Source: Nocardia tengchongensis (GTDB lineage Bacteria > Actinomycetota > Actinomycetes > Mycobacteriales > Mycobacteriaceae). From it: a stretch of DNA of 64,000 nt. The DNA lies in the NCBI RefSeq assembly GCF_018362975.1, contig NZ_CP074371.1:1860001-1924000 (forward strand). The letters are read 5' to 3'. This document shows positions 1 through 9,298 of this stretch, in pieces; the stretch's first letter is position 1; each line of letters begins with the position of its first letter. The position numbers were made by a program, and so were the translations under genes. The notes beneath the pieces are model-generated. The model did no database searches. It saw only the letters and a list, made by a program, of their open reading frames with translations, and was not told where the DNA came from.

Positions 1-207
1 GGCGGCCGCGCCGGTCAGTGACAGCTCACTGGTGCCGTGCACGGCGAACGACATCTGGCGGCTGATGATGAGCGGGCCGATGGCCCCGGCCAGCAGGCCG
101 AGCAGCGCGGCGGCGATGACCGCCTGCTGCACGAAGTCGTAGGACATCAGGTGCGCGGTCGTCGACAGGTCGAACAGCTGCGAGAACAGCTTGGACAGCT
201 TCTCCAT
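1..207 (-). CDS. znuB: Zinc ABC transporter permease ZnuB-like (partial, N-terminal end)
   Basis: Inner-membrane permease of a zinc (possibly manganese) ABC importer; only the first 69 codons are inside the window and the gene continues past base 1. From ATG at 207 the protein has a short amphipathic start, a hydrophobic helix (VIAAALLGLLAGAIGPLII) and the stretch RQMSFAVHGTSELSLTG, which is characteristic of the ABC-3 (ZnuB/MntB) permease family. Its start codon overlaps the stop of the ATPase gene by one base (TGATG), so it is translationally coupled as the last visible gene of a binding protein-ATPase-permease operon. Metal specificity is inferred from the neighbouring binding protein. Confidence 0.85.
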   Translation of the reverse strand, partial: MEKLSKLFSQLFDLSTTAHLMSYDFVQQAVIAAALLGLLAGAIGPLIISRQMSFAVHGTSELSLTGAAA

Positions 208-1241
208 CAGGCCCGCGCCTCCCGCTCGCCGTGGTTCTTGCCGGTGCTGCCGTGGCAGTGGGCCGCGCCGGATTCGCCGAGCGCGTCCATGGCGTCGCCG
301 GTGCCGACGACGACCAGGCGTCCCCGCACCCGCAGCACGTCCACCTCGGTGCCGTACAGCTCGGACAGGGTCTCGGAGGTCATCACCTCGTCGGGCGTGC
401 CGATCCGGAACTGTCCGTCGACCAGGTACAGCACCCGATCGACCAGCGGCAGAATGGGATTGATCTCGTGGGTCACGAACAGCACGGCGGTGTCGTGGGT
501 GCGGCGCCGCCGGTCGATCAGTTCGGACACCAGCCGCTGATTCGCCAGATCCAGGGACAGCAGCGGTTCGTCGCACAGCAGCACCCGGGGGTCTCCCGCC
601 AGCGCCTGCGCGACCCGCAGCCGCTGCTGTTCACCGCCGGACAGCGCGTCCAGCGGCGCATAGGCGAACTTCTCGGCACCGACGGCCGAGATGGCTTCCG
701 CGACTTTACGTTTCCGCTCCTTGCGGCCCCGGAATCCGATTCCCCAGCGATGCCCGTCCACCCCGAGCCCCACCAGATCGACGCCCCGCAGCTGCGCCCC
801 GCCCTCGATGGTCTTCTGCTGCGGCACGTACCCGATGGCCGGATTACCCAGCCGCGCGGGCGATCCCGCCACTTCGGCGGTCCCCGCGCTCAATGCCACC
901 TGTCCCAGCAGCATCCGCAGCATCGAGGTCTTCCCGGACCCGTTGGGACCCAGCACCGCGATGAACTCCCCGGCCGCGGCCTCGAGATCCAGCCCCTCCC
1001 ACAGGGTCCGATCCCCGAACGACAACCGTGCACCCGATAGTCGCACCGCCGGCGTTTCCGCGATGGTCTCCGTGTTCGTCTGTGCCGCACCGATTGTCGC
1101 CGCGTCGAGGCTCACGGTGGCGGCGTTGTCGGTGCGGGTTGCGCGGCCGGACGGGGTGCGTGGGCGCGCACCGGTGAGCGCGCAGCCGGGTTTCGGCGTG
1201 GTGACGCCGGAGGTGGCCGGGGCGTCGGGCGTGGCGGACAT
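207..1241 (-). CDS. znuC: Zinc ABC transporter ATP-binding protein ZnuC-like
   Basis: Cytoplasmic ATPase that powers metal uptake through the adjacent permease. The 344-aa product carries a Walker A (GPNGSGKTS), a signature motif (LSGGEQQRL), a Walker B (LLCDEPLLSLD) and an H-loop (FVTHEINP). The start at 1241 (ATG) has GGGAG about eight bases upstream and lies 23 bp after the binding-protein gene. Before the first ABC strand there is an unusual, low-complexity N-terminal extension of about 65 residues rich in Ala, Thr and Pro; it may be a real tail or reflect a start further inside. The C-terminus ends in a His/Cys-containing tail (AHCHGSTGKNHGE). Confidence 0.88.
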   Translation of the reverse strand: MSATPDAPATSGVTTPKPGCALTGARPRTPSGRATRTDNAATVSLDAATIGAAQTNTETIAETPAVRLSGARLSFGDRTLWEGLDLEAAAGEFIAVLGPNGSGKTSMLRMLLGQVALSAGTAEVAGSPARLGNPAIGYVPQQKTIEGGAQLRGVDLVGLGVDGHRWGIGFRGRKERKRKVAEAISAVGAEKFAYAPLDALSGGEQQRLRVAQALAGDPRVLLCDEPLLSLDLANQRLVSELIDRRRRTHDTAVLFVTHEINPILPLVDRVLYLVDGQFRIGTPDEVMTSETLSELYGTEVDVLRVRGRLVVVGTGDAMDALGESGAAHCHGSTGKNHGEREARA

Positions 1242-1264
1242 GGTGGTGCTCCCGGGTGTGGAGG

Positions 1265-2212
1265 TCAGGCCAGGGCCTTGGCGAGGGATTGCGCGTTCTC
1301 GGTCATCCAGGTGACGTAGTCCTTGCCCTGGGGCAGGGTTTCGGTGACCTCGACGACGGTGACGCCGGCCTTGTCGGCGGCGGCGCGGAGGTCCTTGGTG
1401 AGCTTGTCCTCGGTCTGGATGTTGTAGACGAGGGCGCGAACCTGCTTGGCGTTCAGCAGGTCTCGGACGGTCGCCACGTCCTGCGGGGTCGGGTCGGTGC
1501 CCTGTTCGATGGCTTCCTGGAAGGCGTGCGGGGTCTTGTCGTCGGCCTTGGCGGCGGTGAGCAGGTAGGCGGCGATCGGCTCGGTCTGCAGCACCGGCTG
1601 GTTCGGGTGCGCGGCGGCGATCGAGGCGGTGACGGCCTCGACGGGGGCCAGTTTCGCGGCGAAGGCGGCGGCGCGGTCGGTGTAGGCCTGCTTGTGGGCG
1701 GGGTCGATCTCGCCGAGGGCGTCGGCGATGTGCTCGGCGATGTGGCCGACCTGGTGGACGTCGTACCAGACGTGCTCGTTGGCCTCGTGGTCGTGCGCGG
1801 CGGCTTCGGTCTTGGCGGAAGTCGGTGCGGCCGAGGCGTTCTCGTGGGCGTGCCCGCTCTCGGCGGCGATGTCGAAGGCGTTGACCGTCTTGGTGTTGCG
1901 GCCCGCGACGGCCTTGTCGATGAATTCGTCGTAGTGGCCGCCGTTGTAGACGACCAGCTTGGCGTCGGTGATCTTGGCGGCGTCGGCGGGGGAGAGCTCG
2001 AACGAGTGCGGGTCGACGCTCGGATCGCTGATGATCGAGTCGACCTCGATGTCGGGTCCGGCCACGGCCTTGGTGATATCGCCCCAGACGTTGGTGGAGG
2101 CGACGACGGTGAGTGCGTCGGAGTTCTTGGTGCTGCCGCAGGCGGTCAGGGTGGCGACGGTCGCGAGTCCTGCGGTGAACACGGCGAATCCTCGGGCGAA
2201 GCTTTTGGTCAC
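1265..2212 (-). CDS. znuA: Zinc ABC transporter substrate-binding lipoprotein ZnuA-like
   Basis: Extracytoplasmic metal-binding lipoprotein that hands zinc to the ZnuB permease. The 315-aa protein starts with a lipoprotein signal ending in the lipobox LTAC. A cluster A-I metal-binding fold follows: conserved His in NGGHYDEF, His in HVWYD, and an acidic/His site near QTEPIAAYL. Between the first two ligand sites is a His/Asp/Glu-rich loop (SGHAHENASAA and AAAHDHEANEH) of the kind seen in zinc-specific ZnuA proteins. It is the first gene of the operon and is preceded by an AT-rich promoter region with a Zur-like palindrome. Confidence 0.9.
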   Translation of the reverse strand: MTKSFARGFAVFTAGLATVATLTACGSTKNSDALTVVASTNVWGDITKAVAGPDIEVDSIISDPSVDPHSFELSPADAAKITDAKLVVYNGGHYDEFIDKAVAGRNTKTVNAFDIAAESGHAHENASAAPTSAKTEAAAHDHEANEHVWYDVHQVGHIAEHIADALGEIDPAHKQAYTDRAAAFAAKLAPVEAVTASIAAAHPNQPVLQTEPIAAYLLTAAKADDKTPHAFQEAIEQGTDPTPQDVATVRDLLNAKQVRALVYNIQTEDKLTKDLRAAADKAGVTVVEVTETLPQGKDYVTWMTENAQSLAKALA

Positions 2213-2247
2213 GCGGGGGTACTCCTGGCACTACGGCTTATCAATAA

Positions 2248-2262
2248 CGAAAACGATTGCCA
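2248..2262. promoter_or_regulatory. Candidate Zur operator upstream of znuA
   Basis: The 15-base element CGAAAACGATTGCCA lies 36 bp before the znuA start within the only AT-rich stretch of the region. On the coding strand it reads TGGCAATCGTTTTCG, close to the actinobacterial Zur consensus (TGAAAATnATTTTCA type) but imperfect in symmetry. Zinc-dependent repression of znuABC by Zur is well established in actinobacteria; the site itself is an inference. Confidence 0.5.
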
Positions 2263-2326
2263 TTTGAATGTAGCGCACGGGAGCGGCGGGTCCCTAGCCC
2301 CGATCCGGAGATGTGGCCCGCGACAC

Positions 2327-2363
2327 GAAAGACCCGGAGAGCGATTTGCTCTCCGGGTCTTTC
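2327..2363 (-). terminator. Hairpin terminator after otsB-GH15 gene
   Basis: A perfect 16-bp inverted repeat (GAAAGACCCGGAGAGC, loop GATTT, then its complement) lies 37 bases beyond the stop of the minus-strand trehalose-phosphatase gene, between it and the znuA promoter. The arms end in A/T-rich GAAAG/CTTTC, so it could act from either side, but no long U tract follows. Confidence 0.75.
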
Positions 2364-2399
2364 AGAACTATCGAATCCCCAGGTCGGGGTCGTGAATCT

Positions 2400-4970
2400 C
2401 TAGGTGAAGGCGGCTACCGGCTGGCTCAGCAGCTGGGCGCAGCGGAGCAGGCCGAGGTGGCTGTACGCCTGCGGGTGGTTGCCCAGCGAGCGTTCGGCGA
2501 CCGGGTCGTACTCCTCGGACAGCAGACCGGTCGGTCCGGCCACGTCCACCAGCTGCGCGAACAACGCCTCCGCGTCCTCCCGCTTGCCGATCAGCAGATA
2601 CGCCTCGACCAGCCAGGCGGCGCACAGGTGGAACCCGCCCTCGCCGCCGGGCAGCCCGTCGTCATGGTGGTACCGGTACACGGTCGATCCGCTGCGCAGC
2701 TCGGCCTCGGTGGCGACCACGGTCGCCGCGAACCGGGGATCCGACGGCTCGATCAGCCCGCTGAGCCCGATGTGCAGGGTGGCGGCGTCCAGGTCGGTGC
2801 CGTCGTAAGCCGCTGTGTAGGACTGGACTTCGTCGTTCCAGCCCTCGGTCTTGACCTCGTCGGCGATGGTGTCGCGCAGCGGCGCCCACTCCGGGTCGGC
2901 GGGCCGGCCGAACTGCTTGGCCAGGGTGAGCGCGCGGTCCACGGTGAGCCAGCCCATGACCTTGGAGTACACGTGGTGGCGCGGATTGCCGCGGATCTCC
3001 CAGATGCCGTGGTCGGCCTCGCGCCAGCGCCGCTGCACCGCGGACACCATGGCGTGCACCAACTCCCAGTCCGCGTCGGGCAGTGCCTTGGCGGGATCGT
3101 TGAACCCCTTGCGTTCCCGCGTGTGCGCGAGCTGCGAGATGAGGTCCACGATGGGCCCGAACACGTCCAGCTGCACCTGCATGTTCGCCGCGTTGCCGAC
3201 GCGGACCGGCCGCGAGCCGGCGTAGCCGGGCAGCTGGTCGATGACGGCCTCGGGCGGCAGGGTCTCGCCGTAGAGGGTGTACAGCGGGTGCAGCCGCTCG
3301 GGTCCGGGCAGCGTCTCCAGCACCCGGTGCACCCAGGCCAGCAGTTCCTCGGCTTCGCCGATGGAGCCCAGGGAGACCAGCGCGGACGCGGTGAGCGACG
3401 CGTCGCGCAGCCAGCAGTAGCGGTAGTCCCAGTTGCGCACACCGCCGATGTCCTCGGGCAGCGAGGTGGTGGCCGCGGCCAGGATGGATCCGGACGGCGC
3501 GTGCACCAGCCCGCGCAGGGTCAGCGCGGAGCGCTTCATGAGATCCGGCTTGAGCGGCGGCAATTCGAGGGTGCCGACCCATTCCGCCCAGTAGCCTTCG
3601 GCCTCGCGGCGGCGGTCCGACTCGGGCCGCATGGCGGGCGCGAGATCGGAAGTGCCGCAGCGCAGCTCGAGCACGATCGGGCCCTGGGAGGGGTCCACGA
3701 CGGCGCGGGCGGTGTGGTGGTTGCCCTCGTCGATGATCTCCCACTCCACGCCGGGGGAGCGGAGCACCACCGGATCGTTGGTGCCCTCCAGCTTGAGCCC
3801 GCCGGTGGCGTGCACCAGCCGCACCGGCACCTGCCCGAACTCGGGGCGGGGCGCGAAGGTGATGACCGCCTTGGCATCACCGGTGATGACGCGGGTGAGG
3901 TCGGTGCGTTCGGGGACCACGTCGTGCGGCAGGTAGTCGACGACCTGCAAACTGGACCAACGGGTTTCGACGGTCATGGTGCCGTCGACGTACCGCTGCG
4001 ACAGCGGCAGGCCGGCGCGCTCGGGCTGAATGGTGAAGTGCCCCGCGCCCGGTCCGCCCAGCAGGTGGGCGAAGACGGCGGCGGAGTCGGGTTCGGGGTG
4101 GCACAGCCAGGTGACGGTGCCGTCCGGTGTGACAAGGGCTTTCGAGCGCGGGCTGGCCAGCATGGTCAGCCGTTCGATTCGAGGGGCCGAGGCACCTGCC
4201 AACCATGTGCGGCGCTCCTCGAGTAGGAACGCCAGCGCCTTCGACACCTCCTCGGTGCTGGGCACATGGTATTTCGCGAGTGACTCACCGTCACCGACCT
4301 TGATGCCGACGTCGGGTCCGGAGAGGCGTTTGAACGCCTTCTCGTCGGTGACGTCGTCGCCGATGAACAGGGCCGCCGAGGCGCCCTGCTGGTGCCGGAC
4401 GATGTCGAGGGCCGCGCCCTTGTCGGTCTCGACGACCGCGAGCTCGATGACTTCCTTGCCTTCGGTGGTCTGCACGCCGACCCAGCTGGCCGGGCCCTGA
4501 CGCACCTGAACCAGTGCACGACGGCCGATTTCGGGACTGGCGTTGCGGACGTGCAGGGCCACGCTGGCGGGTTTGATCTCCACCGAAGCGCCCGGGTTGT
4601 CCTGAGCGATCTGCGTCAGGGTCGAAGTGACCTCTTGCAGTAGCTGTTTCGCGTCGTTGTCGATGGCGTGCACGAAGCCGACATCGAATTCCGAACCGTG
4701 ACTACCGATCAGCTGTACTTCGACGGGCAGCCGGGACAACGCCGCGAGATCTCGCAGCGCCCGGCCGGAGATGACGGCAGCCGTGGTGCCGCTGAGACCG
4801 GCGAGAGCGCGTAAGGCGTTCACCGATTCTCGATGGGGATAGGCCTTGGCCGGGTCGGAGACGATGGGCGCGATGGTCCCGTCGTAGTCCGAAGCGACCA
4901 GCAACCGTGGCACGCGGGCGATGGCCGACAGGGCACGGCGCAGTTCGAGTGACAAATCCTGTGCGCTCAC
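2400..4970 (-). CDS. Bifunctional trehalose-phosphatase / glycoside hydrolase family 15 protein
   Basis: Fusion of an OtsB-type HAD phosphatase (about residues 20-250) and a GH15 glucoamylase/trehalase-like domain (about 270-850), 856 aa in all. HAD motifs: nucleophile DYDGTIAP, SGRALRDL and GDDVTDEKAF. GH15 motifs: NWDYRYCWLRDAS, GIWEIRG with the general acid Glu, and SEEYDP followed by GNHPQAYSHLGL. The first domain should dephosphorylate trehalose-6-phosphate; the second resembles actinobacterial GH15 trehalases that split trehalose to glucose. Having both on one chain would let the enzyme make and consume trehalose, or the GH15 domain may use another alpha-glucoside. A GTG start at 4970 fits the alignment; the gene appears monocistronic. 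Confidence 0.85.
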   Translation of the reverse strand: MSAQDLSLELRRALSAIARVPRLLVASDYDGTIAPIVSDPAKAYPHRESVNALRALAGLSGTTAAVISGRALRDLAALSRLPVEVQLIGSHGSEFDVGFVHAIDNDAKQLLQEVTSTLTQIAQDNPGASVEIKPASVALHVRNASPEIGRRALVQVRQGPASWVGVQTTEGKEVIELAVVETDKGAALDIVRHQQGASAALFIGDDVTDEKAFKRLSGPDVGIKVGDGESLAKYHVPSTEEVSKALAFLLEERRTWLAGASAPRIERLTMLASPRSKALVTPDGTVTWLCHPEPDSAAVFAHLLGGPGAGHFTIQPERAGLPLSQRYVDGTMTVETRWSSLQVVDYLPHDVVPERTDLTRVITGDAKAVITFAPRPEFGQVPVRLVHATGGLKLEGTNDPVVLRSPGVEWEIIDEGNHHTARAVVDPSQGPIVLELRCGTSDLAPAMRPESDRRREAEGYWAEWVGTLELPPLKPDLMKRSALTLRGLVHAPSGSILAAATTSLPEDIGGVRNWDYRYCWLRDASLTASALVSLGSIGEAEELLAWVHRVLETLPGPERLHPLYTLYGETLPPEAVIDQLPGYAGSRPVRVGNAANMQVQLDVFGPIVDLISQLAHTRERKGFNDPAKALPDADWELVHAMVSAVQRRWREADHGIWEIRGNPRHHVYSKVMGWLTVDRALTLAKQFGRPADPEWAPLRDTIADEVKTEGWNDEVQSYTAAYDGTDLDAATLHIGLSGLIEPSDPRFAATVVATEAELRSGSTVYRYHHDDGLPGGEGGFHLCAAWLVEAYLLIGKREDAEALFAQLVDVAGPTGLLSEEYDPVAERSLGNHPQAYSHLGLLRCAQLLSQPVAAFT

Positions 4971-5173
4971 GCATCCAACCTAGTGATCGGAGGAGATTTT
5001 TCAGGGCGCGAGTGATGCTACTGGGTCTTGATTGCCCACTCGTGTGTGCGGTGATACATAGCGTTTACAAGACACTTCCGCTTCGTTCACCGGGTTTGTG
5101 AGGCGCGCGCGGGTTGCTCGGTGTTCACCCTGGTTGACCAGCGCTGTTCCAGCAAACCGGGCGGCATGAAAAT

Positions 5174-5214
5174 GCGGCGGGCTGCCCGGCTCTCCGGACC
5201 GGGCAGCCCGCCGC
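5174..5214 (-). terminator. Rho-independent terminator of kstR
   Basis: A perfect 16-bp stem (GCGGCGGGCTGCCCGG and its complement) with a 9-base loop sits 27 bases after the kstR stop. In the minus-strand transcript it is followed by AUUUU, giving an intrinsic terminator. The remaining bases up to 4970 show no gene. Confidence 0.85.
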
Positions 5215-5240
5215 ACTGCGCGAACGCACGAATGCGTTCG

Positions 5241-5894
5241 CTACTCCTTGTCGCCGCTGCCGATGAGCAGATCGACGGTCAGCTCCAGTCGCTCGGTCAC
5301 ATCGGTGGCGGAGGCGCGACGGGTCAGCCAGGCCACCAGATTCGACAGCCACACGTCCGAGATGACGCGGGCGATGGCGAGCTGGCGGTCGCTGGGGATC
5401 TCGTCGGACAGGGCGCGCGCGAAGAAGCGGTCCATCACCTTGCCGACCCGATCGACCTCCGCGGCCGCCGACGCGTCGGCGAACATGAAGGCGCGGGTCA
5501 TCGCCTCGGTGAGCAGTGGGTCGCGCTGCATGGCCCGGGTGACCTGGGTCAGCAGCAGGTGCATGCGCTCCTGCGCGGTGGCCCCGGCCAGCGGCTTGCG
5601 GCGGCCCTCGAAGGACTCGAATTCCCGGGCCAGCGCGGACACCAGCAGGTGCACCTTGGACGGAAAGTACCGGTAGAGCGTGCCGACGGCGACATCCGCG
5701 CGTTCGGCCACGGCCCGCATCTGGACGGCGTCGTAGCCACCCTTCGAGGCGAGGGCCAGGGTGGCGTCGAGGATGCGTTTGCGCCGGTCGCGCTGCGCCG
5801 CCGAGCTCAGATCCTCCTCGCTGAGGGTGGTGACGGGCGCGGTGCGTCCACCGGGCGCCCCGTCGGCGGCCTGCGATCGGGAGGGACTGGCCAT
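5241..5894 (-). CDS. kstR: TetR-family cholesterol catabolism repressor KstR
   Basis: DNA-binding repressor of the cholesterol regulon; in mycobacteria it is released by steroid-CoA thioesters. The N-terminal HTH region (QRDRRKRILDATLALASKGG, then AVQMRAVAERADVAVGTLYR) and the ligand domain (MQRDPLLTEAMTRAF, ARVISDVWLSNLVAWLTRRA) closely match M. tuberculosis KstR (Rv3574). The ATG at 5894 is chosen because AAAGGA lies about ten bases upstream; a GTG at 5915 is an in-frame alternative. The length of 217 aa suits the family. It is transcribed away from fadE34, as in M. tuberculosis, with a perfect KstR operator between them, so it should be autoregulated. Confidence 0.93.
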   Translation of the reverse strand: MASPSRSQAADGAPGGRTAPVTTLSEEDLSSAAQRDRRKRILDATLALASKGGYDAVQMRAVAERADVAVGTLYRYFPSKVHLLVSALAREFESFEGRRKPLAGATAQERMHLLLTQVTRAMQRDPLLTEAMTRAFMFADASAAAEVDRVGKVMDRFFARALSDEIPSDRQLAIARVISDVWLSNLVAWLTRRASATDVTERLELTVDLLIGSGDKE

Positions 5895-6004
5895 CGGTTG
5901 AAAGTCCTTTCGCACGAATCGTTCGGTTCATCTCACCCAGCGTCGGCTGGGCACGAGTTCGTACCGCGACCGGACGGCGCTTGACTTCCGCCCGGCTCGA
6001 ACAT

Positions 6005-6018
6005 TAGAACATGTTCTA
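6005..6018. promoter_or_regulatory. KstR operator (TnnAACnnGTTnnA palindrome)
   Basis: TAGAACATGTTCTA is a perfect 14-bp palindrome and exactly matches the published KstR consensus. It lies 110 bp before kstR and 35 bp before the GTG start of fadE34, so one site can control both divergent promoters. It is the only match I noticed in the window. Confidence 0.9.
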
Positions 6019-6053
6019 GGAGTGGAAGTCACGCCGGGAAGAAGGTAGGGGTT

Positions 6054-8205
6054 GTGACCATAGCCACCACTGACGAGCATAAAGCCGTCCAGGAGTCGAT
6101 GCGCGGATGGGCGTCGGCAGTGGGACCAATTGCAACAATGCGCTCCGGCGCGCCAGATTTCTGGCGCGAATACTGGCCGCGCCTGGCCGATCTCGGGATT
6201 TTCCGGGTCGCGGTGCCGGAAGAGGCCGGGGGCGCGGGCGGTACCGTCGGAGACCTGGCCGTCCTGGTGGAACAGGCGGCGCATGACCTGGTCGGCGGAC
6301 CCGGTGCTTTCGACGGCCCTCGCGGGTCTCGTCGTCGGCGAGGCGCTCGACGAGACTACGCCATGCGCCGTCGCGCTCGAGGGCGAAATCGCGATCTCGG
6401 CGGGCGACTCCGGCACCGTGGTGTCCGGTGAGTGGGACTCGGTTCCGGGCGCCGCGCCTGGGACCGCCGTTCTGGTCCCGGTGCGTGACGGCGACCGCCA
6501 CCTGTGGGCGCTGATCGACGCCGACGCCGCCGGGCTGACCGTCGAACCGCTGGACGCGATCGACCAGAGTGTGCCGCTGGCCCGCGTGATCTGCGCCGAT
6601 GTCGCCGTGGCCGCCGATCGGCTGTTCGAGCCCGGCTTCGCCGTGCTGGACCTGGCCGCCGCCCTGGTCGCCGCCGAGCTGGCCGGCATCGCGGGCTGGG
6701 CCCTCGAGACCGCCACCGAATACGCGAAGGTGCGCGAGCAGTTCGGCCGCCGGATCGGCGAATTCCAGGCCGTGAAGCACATCTGCGCGTGGATGCTGTG
6801 CCGCGTCGAGCAGATTCGCGCGGTGGCCGCCGACGCTGCCGCCGCCGCGGATTCCGGTAGTGCGGAACTGCCGCTGGCCGCCGCGGTCGCGCTGTCGATG
6901 TCGCTGGACGCCGCGGTCGAGAACGCGAAGGACTGCATCCAGGTCCTGGGCGGCATCGGCTTCACCTGGGAACACGACGCGCACCTGTACCTGCGCCGCG
7001 CCACCGCGCTGCGGCAGCTGCTGGGCGGCACCGCGCGCTGGCGGGCCCGGGTCACCGAGCTCACCCTGGCGGGCGTGCGCCGCACGGTCGGCATCGATCT
7101 CGGCGGCGACGCCGAATCGGCGTGGGCGACAGCCGGATTGAACGACGCCGAGGCCGCGGTGCTGGAGGCCGACCTGGCCAAGATCGCGGCCCTGCCGGAG
7201 GCGGAGCAGCGGTTGGCGCTGGCCGAGTCCGGTCTGCTGGCCTCGCACTGGCCGGTCCCCTACGGTCGCGGCGCCGGGCCCGTCCTGCGCACCCGGCTCG
7301 ACGATCAGGTCCGCAAGGCCGGAATCACGCTGCCGGACATCGCGATCGCCAACTGGGCGATCCCGACCCTGCTGCAGTGGGGCACCCCGGAGCAGATCGA
7401 GCGCTACGCCATGCCGACGCTGACCGGTGAGGTCATCTGGTGCCAGCTGTTCTCCGAGCCGGGCGCCGGTTCGGATCTGGCGGCGCTGCGCACGGTGGCC
7501 GAGCGGGTCGAGGGCGGCTGGAAGCTGCGCGGCCAGAAGGTCTGGACCTCGCTGGCCGATCGCGCCACCTGGGGTATCTGCCTGGCCCGCACCGACGCGT
7601 CCGCGCCGAAGCACAAGGGCATCAGCTACTTCCTGGTCGACATGAAGAGCGCGGGGCTGGACATCCGGCCGCTGGTGGAGATCACCGGTGAGGCGCGCTT
7701 CAACGAGGTGTTCCTCGACGACGTCTTCGTGCCGGACGACTGCCTGGTCGGCGAGCTCGGCAATGGCTGGAAGATCGCGCGGTCGACGCTGTCGGCGGAG
7801 CGGGTGGCCATGGGCGGCAAGGGAATCGGTGATGAGCTGGAGGCGTTGATCGCCGCCGCGCCGGTCTCGGGCCCGGGCGCCGAATTGGTCGCGGATCGGC
7901 TCGGCGGACTCGTCGCGGAGTCGGTTGCGGGAACACTGTTGGAGGCCCGTGCGGCCCGGAAACTGCTGACCGGCGGGGACCCCGCCGCGGAGAGCAGTGT
8001 GCGCAAACTGGTCGGTGTCAGGCACCGGCAGGCGGTGGCCGAGTTCGCCGTCGAATTGTCCGGTGTCGCGGGCGCTCTGGAAACCCCTGTGGTGAAGGAA
8101 TTCCTGCTCACACGCTGTTTGTCGATTGCTGGCGGTACCGAACAGATTCTGTTGACCGTCGCCGGTGAACGGATTCTCGGGTTGCCTCGCGAGTCGAGCA
8201 GCTAG
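6054..8205 (+). CDS. fadE34: Acyl-CoA dehydrogenase FadE34/ChsE3-like, single frame break near 6298
   Basis: Two-domain acyl-CoA dehydrogenase that desaturates the C5 steroid side chain (3-oxochol-4-en-24-oyl-CoA in M. tuberculosis). Tandem ACAD halves: the first ends near FQAVKHICAWML and GGIGFTWEHDAHLY, the second has WCQLFSEPGAGSDLAALRTV and ITGEARFNEVFLDDVFVP. The reading frame breaks between 6291 and 6305: AAHDLVGG is in the first frame and PVLSTALAGLVVGE continues in the second. One surplus base in GGACCCGG explains this. With it removed the protein is about 716 aa, matching the roughly 711 aa of FadE34. GTG start at 6054. It is the first gene of the KstR-controlled operon. Confidence 0.85.
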
Positions 8206-8230
8206 CCCACACTCAACCGGGAGCATTGAA

Positions 8231-9298
8231 TTGGACTTCACCAGGGACGAGAGCCAGGACGCTGTCGCCGAGGTTGTCGTAAGTTTGCTGGAGCGTGAAA
8301 GCGCACGCGATGCCGCGCTCTGGCCCATCATCGCGGAGAGCGGTCTGCTGGCCGTGCCGCTGCCCGAGCGTTTCGGCGGCGACGATATGGGTCTGCTCGA
8401 GGTCTCGGCCATGCTCACCGAGCTGGCCACCGACGCCGCGCAGGTGCCCGCCCTGGCCACCCTCGCGTTCGGGGTGCTGCCGCTGAAGGCGATCGGCCTG
8501 CCGGATGCCTTGGCGGAGAAGGTGTTCCCGGCCGTGGCCGAGGGCGCGGTGCTGACCGCGGCCCTGCACGAGACCGGCGCGCCGTTCACGGTGAAGCCCG
8601 AGACCACCGCGGTGTCCGACGGCGCCACCGTGCGCGTCACCGGCGCCAAGGTGGCGGTGCCCTACGCGGACACCGCGCGCTGGATCCTGGTGCCCACCGA
8701 CAACGGCCTGGCCGTGGTCGACGGTGACGCCGCCGGCATCACCCGCACCGCGAGCCCGACGTCGGATGGCGTGCCGGAGTTCTCGGTCCGTTTCGACGGC
8801 GTCGCGATCCCGGCCGAGCAGCTGCTGCCGGGCGGCCTGACCGAGCTGCACCGGTTCGCGCTGGCGGGCCTGGGCTCGGTGGCCGACGGTCTGCTCGAGG
8901 GCGTGGTCGCGCTGACCGCCGAGCACGTGCGCACTCGTCAGCAGTTCGGCCGCGCGCTGGCCGAATTCCAGGCGGTCGCCCAGCAGATCGCGGATGTGTA
9001 CGTGGTCTCGCGGACCCTGCACGCGGTCGCGCTGTCGGCGGCGTGGGCGCTGTTCCAGGAAGACCCCAGCGCGGAGCATCTGGAGCGTATCGACGACGAT
9101 CTCGACGTGCTGGCGTACACGGTGGCCTCGGAACTGCCCGCGGCCATGCAGCAGTGTCACCACCTGCACGGCGGCCTCGGTGTCGATATCACCCACCCGC
9201 TGCACCGCTACTACTCACAGGCCAAGGACATCGCCCGCTGGCTCGGCGGCGAATCGTTCCGGCTGGACCGTTTGGGAGCCAGATGTTCATCGAACTGA
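8231..9298 (+). CDS. chsE1: Acyl-CoA dehydrogenase FadE28/ChsE1-like subunit
   Basis: Subunit of the heterotetrameric ChsE1-ChsE2 dehydrogenase, which acts on the C3 (propanoyl) side chain of cholesterol intermediates. 355 aa; the start is TTG at 8231, with GGGAG seven bases upstream and the usual LDFTRDESQDAVAEV opening. C-terminal motifs CHHLHGGLGVDITHPLHRYY and GARCSSN match mycobacterial FadE28. In this family one subunit supplies part of the FAD site while the partner supplies catalytic residues, so it is not expected to work alone. The last 16 bases overlap chsE2, consistent with stoichiometric co-translation. Confidence 0.88.
   Translation: MDFTRDESQDAVAEVVVSLLERESARDAALWPIIAESGLLAVPLPERFGGDDMGLLEVSAMLTELATDAAQVPALATLAFGVLPLKAIGLPDALAEKVFPAVAEGAVLTAALHETGAPFTVKPETTAVSDGATVRVTGAKVAVPYADTARWILVPTDNGLAVVDGDAAGITRTASPTSDGVPEFSVRFDGVAIPAEQLLPGGLTELHRFALAGLGSVADGLLEGVVALTAEHVRTRQQFGRALAEFQAVAQQIADVYVVSRTLHAVALSAAWALFQEDPSAEHLERIDDDLDVLAYTVASELPAAMQQCHHLHGGLGVDITHPLHRYYSQAKDIARWLGGESFRLDRLGARCSSN

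Noticed and set aside
2313..4226. 637-codon plus-strand frame over the trehalose-phosphatase gene
   Set aside because: No recognisable domain and antisense to a well-supported fusion enzyme; typical of high-GC DNA.
6016..8649. Long minus-strand open frame opposite fadE34/chsE1
   Set aside because: Codon shadow of the real genes: low-complexity Arg/Gln/Gly-rich translation with no domain, while the plus strand encodes clear acyl-CoA dehydrogenases.
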